Shown piece by piece: positions 24,251 through 33,916 of a stretch of 64,000 nt of DNA (within the stretch, counting starts at the first letter, position 1; each line of letters opens with the position of its first letter). A program made the translations under genes and the position numbers. The DNA is from UBA7330 sp965243485. GTDB taxonomy: Bacteria > Bacteroidota > Bacteroidia > Cytophagales > Cyclobacteriaceae. Where the stretch lies: NCBI GenBank assembly GCA_965243485.1, contig CBDEVP010000001.1, forward strand, positions 3,906,001-3,970,000, written 5' to 3'. Under the pieces are notes generated by a model. It saw only the letters and a program-made list of their open reading frames with translations, did not search any database and had not been told where the DNA came from.

Positions 24251-25036
24251 ATGGATCTGTTTAATTTAAAAGGAAAAGTCGCGATCGTCACCGGAGGAAC
24301 ACACGGACTGGGGATGGCCATAGCCAAAGGGCTTGGTTTGTCAGGCGCTACCCTGGTGATCAATGGACATACACCTTCCAAAATGGATGAAGCCCTGAAA
24401 ACCTATAAGGCGCTGGGCATTGATACACATGGTTATTTATTTGATGTCACCAATGAGGAGGAGGTTAAAAAGAATGTCAAAAAGATTGAATCCGAAGTGG
24501 GTCCGATCGATATCCTGGTAAACAATGCAGGGATCATCAAGCGTGTGCCCATGCTGGAGATGGAGGTCGGTGAATTCAAGGAAGTACTGGATGTAAACCT
24601 TGTTGGTTCATTTATTATGGCCAAGCACATCGTTCCCGGCATGATTGAAAGAAAAGGAGGAAAAGTGATCAACCTCTGCAGTATGATGTCAGAACTGGGC
24701 AGGAATACCGTAGGAGCTTATGCAGCCGCCAAAGGAGGACTTAAGATGCTGACCAAAAATATGGCCACGGAATGGGCAAAATACAATATCCAGATCAATG
24801 CCATCGGTCCGGGTTATTTTGCCACCAGTCAGACAGCCCCGATCCGGGTCGACGGACATCCCTTCAACGATTTTATAGTCGGCAGGACGCCTGCAGGTAA
24901 ATGGGGCGATCCTGATGAGCTGCAGGGGGCAGCCATTTTCCTGGCTTCAAAAGCCTCTGATTTCGTGAATGGGCAGGTATTATACGTGGATGGAGGAATT
25001 TTGGCCACCATTGGAAAACCCGCAAACGAAAAGTAA
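24251..25036 (+). CDS. kduD: 2-dehydro-3-deoxy-D-gluconate 5-dehydrogenase (SDR)
   Basis: 261 residues. A classical short-chain dehydrogenase: TGGTHGLG coenzyme motif near 15-22, NNAG near 91-94, catalytic Ser in CSMMSE and YxxxK as YAAAK, and the C-terminal DGG. Operon position directly after kduI (gap one base) makes KduD, which reduces the diketo-uronate to 2-keto-3-deoxygluconate, the best call; sequence alone would also allow gluconate 5-dehydrogenase. KDG kinase and KDPG aldolase are not in the window. Confidence 0.92.
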   Translation: MDLFNLKGKVAIVTGGTHGLGMAIAKGLGLSGATLVINGHTPSKMDEALKTYKALGIDTHGYLFDVTNEEEVKKNVKKIESEVGPIDILVNNAGIIKRVPMLEMEVGEFKEVLDVNLVGSFIMAKHIVPGMIERKGGKVINLCSMMSELGRNTVGAYAAAKGGLKMLTKNMATEWAKYNIQINAIGPGYFATSQTAPIRVDGHPFNDFIVGRTPAGKWGDPDELQGAAIFLASKASDFVNGQVLYVDGGILATIGKPANEK

Positions 25037-25044
25037 TGTGAAAT

Positions 25045-25069
25045 GAGCTCCGCCTTAGTCGGGGTGACC
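25045..25069 (+). repeat. REP-like hairpin, same family as those flanking the transposase
   Basis: GAGCTCCGCCTTAGTCGGGGTGACC. It shares the CTCCGC-TTAG-...-GGTGAC plan with 49724-49747. It lies inside the uronate operon between kduD and the DUF4861 gene, where it could stabilise or attenuate mRNA. Confidence 0.5.
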
Positions 25070-25091
25070 TATTAAAATCGATAATACACAC

Positions 25092-26261
25092 ATGAGAAGT
25101 CTGAGTCTGTTTGTCCTTTTGCTATTCATATTAACGGCCTGCCAGAAGGAGTTTACCAATATTGAAGTCCGGGAAGCTGATCATGGAGTTTCATATATTT
25201 CCATGGAGGCTTTATCTGCGAGGAATGTACGATTCAATCCGGAGCTTGAAATGCCCATTTTTTTCATGGACAACCCGAATAGACCTCTGACCGTGCAGCC
25301 GATGTATCAACAGGGGGAGCTGACTGGTTTTCTGGTCAAATCAGATACTTTGAAGGAGGTAACAGTGGAAGTGATATCCAAATTCAGTTATCCTTCGACT
25401 GACACGCTGACCAATATTCGCTTTGCAAAGAAAAAACCTAACCTGCACGAAGTCGACTCACTGGAAAGGCTTCCGGGTACGGATACCAAACTCACATCGC
25501 CCGAACTTCAGATGGAGGGCCCGGCATGGGAGAATGAACGGGTAGCTTTCAGGAATTACTTTGATCAGAGAAACGGGATGGACATCTTCGGTAAGCGTGT
25601 GAAGAGCATGGTGTTGGATCGGGTAGGGGCTCCGGGGGAACCATCCTACCATGATCTGCAGGAATGGGGCCAGGATGTGCTTAAGGTGGGAAATTCCCTG
25701 GGTGCAGGAGCCATTGCGCTGCAGATCGGGGATTCGCTTTACAGAATTGCCCCTGGGTCTGATGGATCAGCCCGGATTCTATATGAAGGCCCGATTGAGT
25801 CGAAAGTAAGATTGGAATTCAACAACTGGAAAGTTCGTGATCGGGTATATCATGTGGTCCACGACATCGCCATTCAAAGCGGAACGAGGTATTATTCTTC
25901 CGAAGTAACTGTGGAGGGGCTGATCGGCGATGAAAATCTGGTAACAGGTATTGTAAATATGGACAGCGATTCTTTATATACCTACACCGGTCAGAATGAA
26001 GTGGCTTTTGGTACCTTTGACGATCAGGCATTCTCCGGAGAAAAGCTGGGTATGGCCATCGCATTGAACGAAGATGATTTTATCCGGTCCTTTGCAACAC
26101 CCGATGAGGGTCCGGGGATCACCCAGACTTACGCAGTTTCCATGAAGATCGCCAATGGCACACCTGTGAAGTTTCGTTTCTATGCCTGCTGGGAATTTGA
26201 AAGTGAACAGTTCTCTTCCTATCAAGGATTCGCCAATTTCATTCAGTCGGATTTGAATTGA
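25092..26261 (+). CDS. DUF4861-domain lipoprotein
   Basis: 389 residues. The leader SLFVLLLFILTAC predicts lipidation at Cys17, followed by QKE. The protein is beta-rich with the family's WENERVAFRNYFDQRNGMDIFGKR segment near 150-175 and EWGQDVLKVGNSLGAGAIAL. DUF4861 proteins are repeatedly found in uronate and pectin utilisation loci but have no proven activity; the fold resembles that of sugar-binding mutarotase-like sandwiches, so a role in processing the released unsaturated sugar in the periplasm is reasonable. Fourth gene of the operon. Confidence 0.85.
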   Translation: MRSLSLFVLLLFILTACQKEFTNIEVREADHGVSYISMEALSARNVRFNPELEMPIFFMDNPNRPLTVQPMYQQGELTGFLVKSDTLKEVTVEVISKFSYPSTDTLTNIRFAKKKPNLHEVDSLERLPGTDTKLTSPELQMEGPAWENERVAFRNYFDQRNGMDIFGKRVKSMVLDRVGAPGEPSYHDLQEWGQDVLKVGNSLGAGAIALQIGDSLYRIAPGSDGSARILYEGPIESKVRLEFNNWKVRDRVYHVVHDIAIQSGTRYYSSEVTVEGLIGDENLVTGIVNMDSDSLYTYTGQNEVAFGTFDDQAFSGEKLGMAIALNEDDFIRSFATPDEGPGITQTYAVSMKIANGTPVKFRFYACWEFESEQFSSYQGFANFIQSDLN

Positions 26262-26352
26262 ATTAATTAACAGATTAAGTTTATTTTTGGCGGAACTGAC
26301 TAACCTGCAATAAGCTTCTACTGCTTGACGGGTTAAACCCAAAAAGATCAAC

Positions 26353-27666
26353 ATGACTAACAGCTCAACTGAGGGTGTAAAGAAAACCTCGCTTGTTCCC
26401 GGAAGAATTCTGTATCCATTTATCCTTTTGACCAGCTGCTTCGCCTGGTGGGGCCTCGCCAACAACATGACTGACACCTTACTGGCGGCCTTCAAAAGGA
26501 TCATGAGTATGTCTGATTTTCAAACCTCGCTCATCCAGATGGCTTTCTATGGTGCTTATTTCTGTTTTGCCCTGCCCGGTGCTCTTTTTATCAGGAAGTT
26601 CAATTACAAGGCAGGCGTACTGCTTGGGTTAGGGATGTTCATCCTGGGCGGGCTTTTATTTTATCCGGCCAGCATTACCATGACTTACTGGCACTTCCTT
26701 GCTGCTCTTTATATCCTGGCAGGTGGTCTTTCCATCCTGGAAACAAGTGCCAACCCTTACGTGATCTCCATAGGTCCCGAAGCCACAGCCACCCAGCGTT
26801 TGAATCTTGCACAGTCATTCAATCCCATCGGTTCGATATCCGGAGTGGTGATCAGTAAGTTCTTTATTCTCTCTCACCTGGTGCAGCTTTCAGCCGAGGA
26901 GCGGAGAGCACTGGATCCCGGAGAATTGAAAAATATCCAGTTGGCTGAACTTAACGCGGTGATGGGACCATATGTGGCAGTAGCTTTAGGATTACTGATC
27001 ATCTGGGTTTTGATCCTGACGGCAAAAATGCCGGTAGATACCCTCGCAGACAGGGAACATGACATTCATCTTGGCAGGACGGTGAAGCGGCTGATCAAAA
27101 ATAAAAATTATGTAATGGGTGTGGTGGCCCAATTCTTTTATGTGGGTGCCCAGATCTGTGTCTGGTCATTTACGATACGCTATGTGATGCAGGCACTTAA
27201 CGTGAATGAAGATGAGGCTTCAAGCTATTACATTGCAGCATTGGTTCTTTTCACTGTTTCGAGATTTATATGTACCGGATTGATGAGTGCTTTTTCCCCG
27301 GGTAAGATTCTGATCACTCTTGCTGTACTGGCCATGGCGCTGACCGGCATTGTGATGATCTCTGATGGTATGTTGGGAGTAATTGCACTGGTAGGTATTT
27401 CAGGCTGCATGTCATTGATGTTTCCCACGATTTACGGTTTGGGTCTAAGAGGTTTGAAAGGGGACACCAAGATCGGGGGATCAGGCCAGATCATGGCGAT
27501 CCTTGGAGGTGCGGTATTGACGGCTGTGATGGGTCAGGTTTCAGATGGTACTGGCAGTATTCACCTGTCTTTCATCGTACCTCTGATCTGCTTTGTCGTG
27601 GTCACCATCTACGGAGTGATCAGCCTTCAGAAGAAATATGATGTCACCACTACAGCCAAAGTCTGA
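26353..27666 (+). CDS. FucP-type MFS sugar permease
   Basis: 437 residues with twelve hydrophobic helices. Landmarks of the fucose:H+ symporter family are present: FAWWGLANNMTDTLLAAFK in helix 1, GAYFCFALPGALFIRKFNYKAGVLLGL across helices 2-3, LETSANPYV and RLNLAQSFNPIGSISG. The conserved Asp of helix 1 is retained. It imports a sugar with protons; the operon implies an unsaturated uronate or its deoxy-keto product. It is fifth in the operon, after DUF4861, and 16 bases before the DUF6786 gene. Confidence 0.93.
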   Translation: MTNSSTEGVKKTSLVPGRILYPFILLTSCFAWWGLANNMTDTLLAAFKRIMSMSDFQTSLIQMAFYGAYFCFALPGALFIRKFNYKAGVLLGLGMFILGGLLFYPASITMTYWHFLAALYILAGGLSILETSANPYVISIGPEATATQRLNLAQSFNPIGSISGVVISKFFILSHLVQLSAEERRALDPGELKNIQLAELNAVMGPYVAVALGLLIIWVLILTAKMPVDTLADREHDIHLGRTVKRLIKNKNYVMGVVAQFFYVGAQICVWSFTIRYVMQALNVNEDEASSYYIAALVLFTVSRFICTGLMSAFSPGKILITLAVLAMALTGIVMISDGMLGVIALVGISGCMSLMFPTIYGLGLRGLKGDTKIGGSGQIMAILGGAVLTAVMGQVSDGTGSIHLSFIVPLICFVVVTIYGVISLQKKYDVTTTAKV

Positions 27667-27682
27667 TAAATTCTGATGAAGC

Positions 27683-28933
27683 ATGGTTCGATTGGTCAAG
27701 TATCTTGTATTTAACACAACATCGTTACTTTTATTATTTGCCATGGGATGTAAAAGCGGTTCAGAGTCCGGTGAAGAAAACGCCTACGATCCGGGCACAT
27801 TTGGTTATGATCATAAGTTCCTAAAAGACCATTATGAAAATCTGATCGTTTTGAAAAATGATGATTCAGCTATGGCTGTGGTTTCTCCGGAACTCCAGGG
27901 CAGGGTGATGACCAGTACAGCCAACGGGATGGACGGCCAAAGTTTTGGCTGGATCAACCATGAATTGATCGCTTCGGGTAAGATCCAGCCTCAAATGCAT
28001 GCCGTAGGAGGGGAAGAACGGATCTGGCTTGGGCCTGAAGGAGGTCAGTTTTCTTATTACTTTTCACCTGGAGAGGAATTTATCCTTAAAAACTGGCAGG
28101 TACCCAAAGAGATTGATACCGAACCCTTTGAAGTGGTTTCATCTTCAGAGGTCAGTGCACATTTCAGGAAGAAAATGTCACTGGTGAATTACTCGGGAAA
28201 CCCATTTGAAATTCTGGTTGAGCGAACGATCAATTTGCTGAACAGGGAAGAACAAAGAGAATACCTTGGGATTGAGCTCTCACCTTCCGTCAAATCTGTT
28301 GCCATTGAGTCCAAAAACACATTGATCAATCAGGGTCAGAACACGTGGGATGAACAATATGGTATGCCTTCTATCTGGATACTGAGTATGTTGAACCCCT
28401 CTCCGGAAACGGTCGTCATGATTCCCTTTAAAAATGGTCCTGAAGAAGCGCTTGGCCCGGTAGTGAATGATGTGTACTTTGGAAAGATTGGTGTAGACAG
28501 GCTGCAGATTGATGAGGGGATCATCTATTTCCGGGCGGATGGACAAAAACGGGGGAAGATCGGGGTCTCTCCGCAAAGAGCTCAACCCGTCGCAGGAAGC
28601 TATGATGCCATAAACCAGGTGCTGACAATCGCCATGTTTACCATACCTGCTGAAGAAAACAGTTATGTGAATTCATTGTGGGAATTGCAGGATGACCCGT
28701 TTTCAGGGGATGTGATCAACGCCTACAATGACGGGCCACAGGAAGATGGAAGTATGCTGGGACCTTTCTATGAAATTGAAAGCTCATCACCGGCAGCCAA
28801 CCTGGCAAAAGGTGAACAACTCACACATTACCACCGGACTTTTCATTTTGTAGGGGATTTTGATGAGCTAAGTTATCTGGCTAAGAGCCTTCTGGGGGTT
28901 GAGCTAAAAGAGCTTACTTCTGTTTTTCAGTAA
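27683..28933 (+). CDS. DUF6786-family lipoprotein
   Basis: 416 residues. The leader NTTSLLLLFAMGC predicts lipidation at Cys23. The mature domain has GGEERIWLGPEGGQFSYYF near 110-128 and an all-beta plan like aldose-1-epimerases and other galactose-mutarotase-like folds. No enzyme activity is known for the family. As last gene of the uronate operon it may bind or epimerise the substrate in the periplasm. Its 3' end overlaps the convergent LacI gene by 20 bases. Confidence 0.82.
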   Translation: MVRLVKYLVFNTTSLLLLFAMGCKSGSESGEENAYDPGTFGYDHKFLKDHYENLIVLKNDDSAMAVVSPELQGRVMTSTANGMDGQSFGWINHELIASGKIQPQMHAVGGEERIWLGPEGGQFSYYFSPGEEFILKNWQVPKEIDTEPFEVVSSSEVSAHFRKKMSLVNYSGNPFEILVERTINLLNREEQREYLGIELSPSVKSVAIESKNTLINQGQNTWDEQYGMPSIWILSMLNPSPETVVMIPFKNGPEEALGPVVNDVYFGKIGVDRLQIDEGIIYFRADGQKRGKIGVSPQRAQPVAGSYDAINQVLTIAMFTIPAEENSYVNSLWELQDDPFSGDVINAYNDGPQEDGSMLGPFYEIESSSPAANLAKGEQLTHYHRTFHFVGDFDELSYLAKSLLGVELKELTSVFQ

Positions 28934-29936
28934 AGTGTTCATTAAGCACCTTATATTCTGTTGGAAGGATAATTTCTGCAGGCAGATCCTTTTTGCCGGT
29001 ATTGATTTGAGTGAGCAGCAGATTGAGGGCCATTTCCCCAATTTCCGTTACAGGCTGGGTGATTACACGAATGCTGCCATCAAGAAGGTGAAAGGCTTCG
29101 TGATCATCAAAGCAGGTAACCATCACATCTTTCCCAATCTTTATGCCTGATTCCCGAAGATGTTGTAATGCAATTAGGCTGATCTCATTATTTGCAAAGA
29201 AATAAGCATCAGCTTTATCCTTTACTGACTCCAGATGCGCTGTGATTTCATGAACAGCATGGTCACTTGAGACTGATTTGACCAGTGATTGATCCACGGC
29301 TAGCCCGTGGGCCTCATGCGCTTTAAGATAGCCCTGATACCTTTGATTAAGATTGCTTAACTGCTGGTTAAATGTAATATGGGCAATTTTTTTGCATCCT
29401 TCATTGATGAGCCCTGAAACTGCCTGATAGGAGGCTTCCTGATTGTTTACTGATACAGAGCTCCCCTTTGCTCCATGGATAAGCCTGTCGATAAGTACGT
29501 AGGGAATATTGTTTTTTTCGATAAGATCAATGTTTCGTTCTCCACCGAGCGTCGGACTGATAATCAAACCTTCAATCTGACGGTCCAGCATCGCTTTGAT
29601 GAGTTTTTCTGCTTTCTGTACATCTTCATCAGAGCTTCCAAACAGCACAGTATAGTCAGTATCGAAAGCCGCATCCTCAACACTCCTGGACATTTTTGCA
29701 AAAAAAGGGTTTGAAATATCTGCAACGATCATTCCAAGGGTGTGTGATCTGCCGGTTCTTAATGCCCGGGCAAAGGTATTGGGTTCATACCCCTTCTTTT
29801 TTGCTAACTTCTTTACCTTTTCTATTATTGCCGGACTGATCCTGTTTTCGGCTGCTTTCCCGTTCAGGACGAGAGAGACAAGTGTTTTGGAAACTCCCAG
29901 CTCCTCGGCGATGTCACGCAATGAGACTTTTTTCAT
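28914..29936 (-). CDS. LacI-family transcriptional regulator
   Basis: 340 residues. Helix-turn-helix MKKVSLRDIAEELGVSKTLVSLVLNGK, hinge helix near 50-60 (FARALRTGRSHTLGMIVADI), then a periplasmic-binding-protein-like effector domain (NNEISLIALQHLRESGIKIG, TCFDDHEAFHLL). It should bind an effector sugar and release its operator. Being convergent with the uronate operon it is the natural second regulator for it, beside the Nudix-type one. It may also be co-transcribed with the dehydrogenase gene 38 bases upstream. Confidence 0.92.
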   Translation of the reverse strand: MKKVSLRDIAEELGVSKTLVSLVLNGKAAENRISPAIIEKVKKLAKKKGYEPNTFARALRTGRSHTLGMIVADISNPFFAKMSRSVEDAAFDTDYTVLFGSSDEDVQKAEKLIKAMLDRQIEGLIISPTLGGERNIDLIEKNNIPYVLIDRLIHGAKGSSVSVNNQEASYQAVSGLINEGCKKIAHITFNQQLSNLNQRYQGYLKAHEAHGLAVDQSLVKSVSSDHAVHEITAHLESVKDKADAYFFANNEISLIALQHLRESGIKIGKDVMVTCFDDHEAFHLLDGSIRVITQPVTEIGEMALNLLLTQINTGKKDLPAEIILPTEYKVLNEHFTEKQK

Positions 29937-29974
29937 AGTTGAAATTACCGGTCAAACCATTTTAGTGCTTTCAA

Positions 29975-30865
29975 CTATTTAGCGAAGGAAGGGTTGATCA
30001 CCAAATCCTTTGCTTCTTTTGAATGGATATAAAAACCGGACCCTGACTTAACACCCAAATGTCCTGCATTGACCATACTTATCAGTAAAGGGCAGGGAGC
30101 ATATTTTGGTAAACCGAATCCCTGGTGAAGGACTTTTAATATGGACAGACAAACATCCAGGCCAATGAAATCCGCAAGCTGCAGCGGTCCCATGGGATGT
30201 GCCATACCCAGTTTCATCACTGTATCGATTTCCTCAACGCCAGCCACCCCTTCGTGTAGCGTATAAATAGCTTCATTGATCATGGGCATCAGGATGCGGT
30301 TGGAGACAAACCCGGGATAGTCGTTGACCTCTACCGGTGTTTTTTCAATCTTTTCGCAGAGGTTCATGATGGTTTGGGTGGTTTCATCTGAAGTGTTAAA
30401 TCCCCTGATGACTTCTACCAGCTGCATGACCGGGACAGGATTCATGAAGTGCATCCCGATCACCTGATCCTGCCTTTTTGTTACAGAGGCAATCTCTGTG
30501 ATTGAAATACTTGAAGTATTTGTTGCGAGTATGGAATCCTCTGGGGCAAACTCGTCTAACCGCTGGAAGATCTGTTTTTTTACTTCAATATTTTCCGTAG
30601 CAGCCTCCACCACCAGCTCTGCATTTTTTACCCCGTCATTCACGCGGGTGAATGTGGTGATCCTTTTGAGGATGAAAGGTTTATCCAGTTCCTTAAGCGT
30701 TCCTTTCTTTACCTGACGATCGATGTTCTTTTCAATGGTGGCCAGGCCTTTCGAAAGGGCTGCTTCAGAAATGTCTATCAATGAAACGTCAAGCCCATGC
30801 TGAGCAAATACATGGGCGATGCCATTGCCCATCGTACCTGAACCTATTACCGCGATATTTCTCAT
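29975..30865 (-). CDS. 3-hydroxybutyryl-CoA dehydrogenase-like protein
   Basis: 296 residues from ATG 30865; a GTG seven codons upstream is less likely. The N-terminal Rossmann motif is IGSGTMGNGIAHVFAQHG, then ATNTSSISITEIA and IGMHFMNPVPVMQLVEVI with the catalytic His, and the C-terminal dimer domain opens with YPGFVSNRILMPMINEA. It oxidises 3-hydroxyacyl-CoA (acetoacetyl-CoA side of butyrate/PHB metabolism) with NAD in the cytoplasm. It is between an amylase gene and the LacI gene, with short gaps, but has no functional link to either that I can see. Confidence 0.93.
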   Translation of the reverse strand: MRNIAVIGSGTMGNGIAHVFAQHGLDVSLIDISEAALSKGLATIEKNIDRQVKKGTLKELDKPFILKRITTFTRVNDGVKNAELVVEAATENIEVKKQIFQRLDEFAPEDSILATNTSSISITEIASVTKRQDQVIGMHFMNPVPVMQLVEVIRGFNTSDETTQTIMNLCEKIEKTPVEVNDYPGFVSNRILMPMINEAIYTLHEGVAGVEEIDTVMKLGMAHPMGPLQLADFIGLDVCLSILKVLHQGFGLPKYAPCPLLISMVNAGHLGVKSGSGFYIHSKEAKDLVINPSFAK

Positions 30866-30901
30866 TTTAGGAAGTTTTAAAAACACCTAATTTACATGGA
30901 A

Positions 30902-32605
30902 TTATTTAGATGAGTTGATTTGAATCAACTGGTAGGAGTATGCAGGCAGATTGGTTTGAAATTGGACCGGCGACTCCGGATCTGATATTTCAGTGATATT
31001 GAAAATTTCTCGATCTATGGACAGATGTTGCGAATCGATCGGATCAATTTTCTTAATGAAATCCACAGGTATCTTGATTCGTATGTGTTCTGTCTCTTTG
31101 AAGAAGTTAATGACCACAAGCAGCCCTTGCTCCCGGTCATGACGGATGAAAGTAAAAACTTTGTCGGTATACCCTTTAAACCGGTCACTACGGTTGAAGT
31201 ACTGCAGGTCGTAGAAATCACCAGATTGGAGAAGCGGATGCTCATTACATGATTGCAGGATCTTGATGTACTGTTGGCGAAGTTTATTCTGCTCTTTGGA
31301 GAGCTTTTTTCCGTCTAAGGTACCCTTATTCATCCATTTCTGATGCTCCGGTACGTTCCAATAGTCAAAGATCGTGGTACGTCCGTCATCCCCGCTAAAG
31401 CCTGAAGCGCCTTTGGCAGGCTCACCAACCTCCTGGCCGAAGTAGACCATCACCGGACCGTAATGCATGAATGCCGTGGCTGCCATCATGGGGATACCTT
31501 TGATCGCTTCTCCTGCAAACCAGGGGCTGGCGATCCTCTGCTCGTCATGGTTTTCCAGAAATCGCAACATGCGATTCGAAATCCCTTCCTGGGACTGCCA
31601 CACTCTTGTGATATGATCCGCAGAGGAATGCCCCTGTATGACCGACTTCAGTGTATCGTAGAGTCCTACCTTATCATAGAGATAATCAAATCCACCCTCA
31701 TGAATATAATTTCGGTATTGATCCGGCTGATAGACTTCTGCAATAAAAATGATTTCCTTTTTGATCGCTTTGACTTCTCTGATCACCCATTGCCAGAATT
31801 CCACGGGGACCATTTCAGCCATGTCGCAGCGAAATCCGTCCACTCCTTTACCTGCCCAGAAGAGCAGGATATCCCTCATTTTTAACCAGGTGTCCGGTAT
31901 CGGATCAAAGTATGACTTCCGGTGATTTTGATAGTCTACCCCATAGTTAAGTTTAATTGTCTCGTACCAGTCGTTGATGGAAGGCTGGTGGGAGAAAACA
32001 TCATTTCCTGTGGCTTTGGCGGGTGACTCATGGTACGGATGATCAAAAGTTTGCTGATTATTGTCAGAGTGGGGCACGGACAATTCCTCTCCTGGGACAT
32101 AGTAGAAGTTATTGGAGGGTGAAAAAGGAACAGTCACATCATCTTCGGAACCAAAATCCTTTGTCCTGTCAGGTTTTACATCCGACTGATACTGCCTGGC
32201 GAGATGATTAGGAACGAAATCAATGATGACTTTCAGCCCGTGATCATGGGACCTTTTGACTAACTGCTCAAATTCAGACATACGTTCGGCAATATTCCCG
32301 GCCAGGTCCGGTGCAATGTCGTAGTAGTCTTTGATGGCGTAGGGTGACCCCGCCACTCCTTTTACCACGGACGGATGGTCAGCGGGAATTCCATATTCGG
32401 AATATGAAGTACAGGTAGCATGCTCGATCAGCCCGGTATACCAGACATGATTGAAGCCCATTTTTTTAATTTCAGACAGGGCTTTGTCTGTAATGTCATT
32501 CATCTTTCCGGTTCCGTTTTCCTTGATGGAGCCCCATTCTTTTTGCGGCTTTTGCTTGTTACCAAAAAGCCTGACAAGGATCTGATATATGACCGGTCTT
32601 TCCAT
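30902..32605 (-). CDS. Cytoplasmic GH13 alpha-amylase-family protein
   Basis: 567 residues without a signal peptide. TIM-barrel regions: VIIDFVPNHLARQY (region I), GVDGFRCDMAEMVP with the nucleophile Asp (II), IIFIAEVYQPDQY with the acid/base Glu (III) and FLENHDEQRIAS with the transition-state Asp (IV). The C-terminal beta domain (about 475-567) follows. The lack of export implies work on intracellular glycogen or imported maltodextrin. The gene starts 74 bases after the aldolase gene, behind its terminator, so it probably has its own promoter or depends on read-through. Confidence 0.92.
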   Translation of the reverse strand: MERPVIYQILVRLFGNKQKPQKEWGSIKENGTGKMNDITDKALSEIKKMGFNHVWYTGLIEHATCTSYSEYGIPADHPSVVKGVAGSPYAIKDYYDIAPDLAGNIAERMSEFEQLVKRSHDHGLKVIIDFVPNHLARQYQSDVKPDRTKDFGSEDDVTVPFSPSNNFYYVPGEELSVPHSDNNQQTFDHPYHESPAKATGNDVFSHQPSINDWYETIKLNYGVDYQNHRKSYFDPIPDTWLKMRDILLFWAGKGVDGFRCDMAEMVPVEFWQWVIREVKAIKKEIIFIAEVYQPDQYRNYIHEGGFDYLYDKVGLYDTLKSVIQGHSSADHITRVWQSQEGISNRMLRFLENHDEQRIASPWFAGEAIKGIPMMAATAFMHYGPVMVYFGQEVGEPAKGASGFSGDDGRTTIFDYWNVPEHQKWMNKGTLDGKKLSKEQNKLRQQYIKILQSCNEHPLLQSGDFYDLQYFNRSDRFKGYTDKVFTFIRHDREQGLLVVINFFKETEHIRIKIPVDFIKKIDPIDSQHLSIDREIFNITEISDPESPVQFQTNLPAYSYQLIQINSSK

Positions 32606-32617
32606 GGGGTTTATTTG

Positions 32618-32649
32618 TAAAAAAAAGAGGTAACCTCTGGCTACCTCTT
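32618..32649 (-). terminator. Terminator after the class II aldolase gene
   Basis: On the minus strand AAGAGGTA pairs perfectly with TACCTCTT (32625-32632 with 32642-32649) and is followed by eight Ts. It ends 13 bases before the amylase start codon. Confidence 0.85.
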
Positions 32650-32679
32650 ATTGATTTCTAATAAATATTATCTAAAGTC

Positions 32680-33744
32680 TCAGACGTTTGTGTTGACATT
32701 GTTCAGGTCTTCAAAGGCCACTTTCAATCTTTTCACAAAATTCTTTTCTCCTTCTCTCAGCCAAACCCGCGGGTCATAGTACTTCTTATTGGGTACATCC
32801 TCGCCATCCGGATTGCCAATTTGTGACTGCAGGTAGCCTTCTTTTTCTTTATAATACATACGTACTCCATCCCAGAAAGCCCATTGCATGTCTGTGTCGA
32901 TATTCATCTTGATGGCTCCATATTCAATGGCTTCCCTGATCTCTGCTCTGGTTGATCCTGATCCTCCATGAAATACGAAGTTGATTGGATTTTTACCTGT
33001 TCCAAATTTTTCCTGTACGTAGTCCTGAGAGTTTTTCAGTATGACAGGTGTCAGCTTCACATTGCCCGGTTTGTATACGCCATGCACATTACCAAAAGCT
33101 GCTGCAATGGTGAAGTTCGGGCTGATCTTTTTCAGTGATTCATACGCAAAGGAAACTTCCTCAGGTTGTGTGTACAGCTTGGAGTTGTCGATATCGGTAT
33201 TGTCCACGCCATCTTCTTCTCCACCGGTCACTCCGAGTTCGATTTCAAGCGTCATGCCCATCTTGGACATCCGCTCAAAATACTTTACGCATGTCTCCAT
33301 GTTTTCCTCGATCGGTTCCTCGGAAAGGTCGATCATATGTGAACTGAAGAGCGGCTTGCCCGTATTTTCAAAGTGTTTTTCATTCTCATCCAACATCCCA
33401 TCAATCCAGGGTAGTAATTTTTTTGCGGCATGGTCGGTGTGTAATACTACTGTCACTCCATATTTTTCTGCCAGCTTATGCACGTGCTGTGCCCCGGAAA
33501 CCGCACCAAGTACCGCGGCACTCTGGTCTTCATTGCTCACCCCTTTCCCTGCGATGAATGCACCACCACCATTGGAGAACTGTATCATCACTGGTGATTT
33601 CATTTCTTTGGCTGTCTCCAATACTCCATTGATAGAATTTGTACCAATGACGTTGACTGCCGGTAAAGCGAAATTATTGTCGTTTGCATAATTAAACAGG
33701 TCAGTGACTTCCTGACCGGTAAGCACACCGGGTCTGAATTTCAT
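32680..33744 (-). CDS. fbaA: Class II fructose-bisphosphate aldolase
   Basis: 354 residues. A zinc-dependent aldolase: VLHTDHAAKK holds a catalytic Asp and zinc His, LEIELGVTGGEEDGVDNT is the class IIA insert, GNVHGVYKPG and VFHGGSGS contribute the other zinc and phosphate ligands. It cleaves fructose 1,6-bisphosphate in glycolysis and gluconeogenesis. A single gene with a terminator. It is divergent from the 33917-38582 operon across 172 bases in which I see no other feature. Confidence 0.97.
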   Translation of the reverse strand: MKFRPGVLTGQEVTDLFNYANDNNFALPAVNVIGTNSINGVLETAKEMKSPVMIQFSNGGGAFIAGKGVSNEDQSAAVLGAVSGAQHVHKLAEKYGVTVVLHTDHAAKKLLPWIDGMLDENEKHFENTGKPLFSSHMIDLSEEPIEENMETCVKYFERMSKMGMTLEIELGVTGGEEDGVDNTDIDNSKLYTQPEEVSFAYESLKKISPNFTIAAAFGNVHGVYKPGNVKLTPVILKNSQDYVQEKFGTGKNPINFVFHGGSGSTRAEIREAIEYGAIKMNIDTDMQWAFWDGVRMYYKEKEGYLQSQIGNPDGEDVPNKKYYDPRVWLREGEKNFVKRLKVAFEDLNNVNTNV

Positions 33745-33916
33745 AGGAATTTGGTTTAGTTTTTTCAGAGATTTTCATGGCAAATATAAGTGTATACTCC
33801 CACACGATGAAGATGATTACAATACTTCCAATTCACCTTCCTTTTTTCTCCTGAAATCACTTGATTTGGCAGTATATCCTTTCGATATTCGAAATATTGT
33901 GAAATGAACAAACCCT

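Noticed and set aside
22180..28933. Uronate locus considered as a classical polysaccharide utilisation locus
   Set aside because: There is no SusC/SusD pair, no lyase and no hybrid two-component system in the window, so only the downstream uronate part can be claimed.
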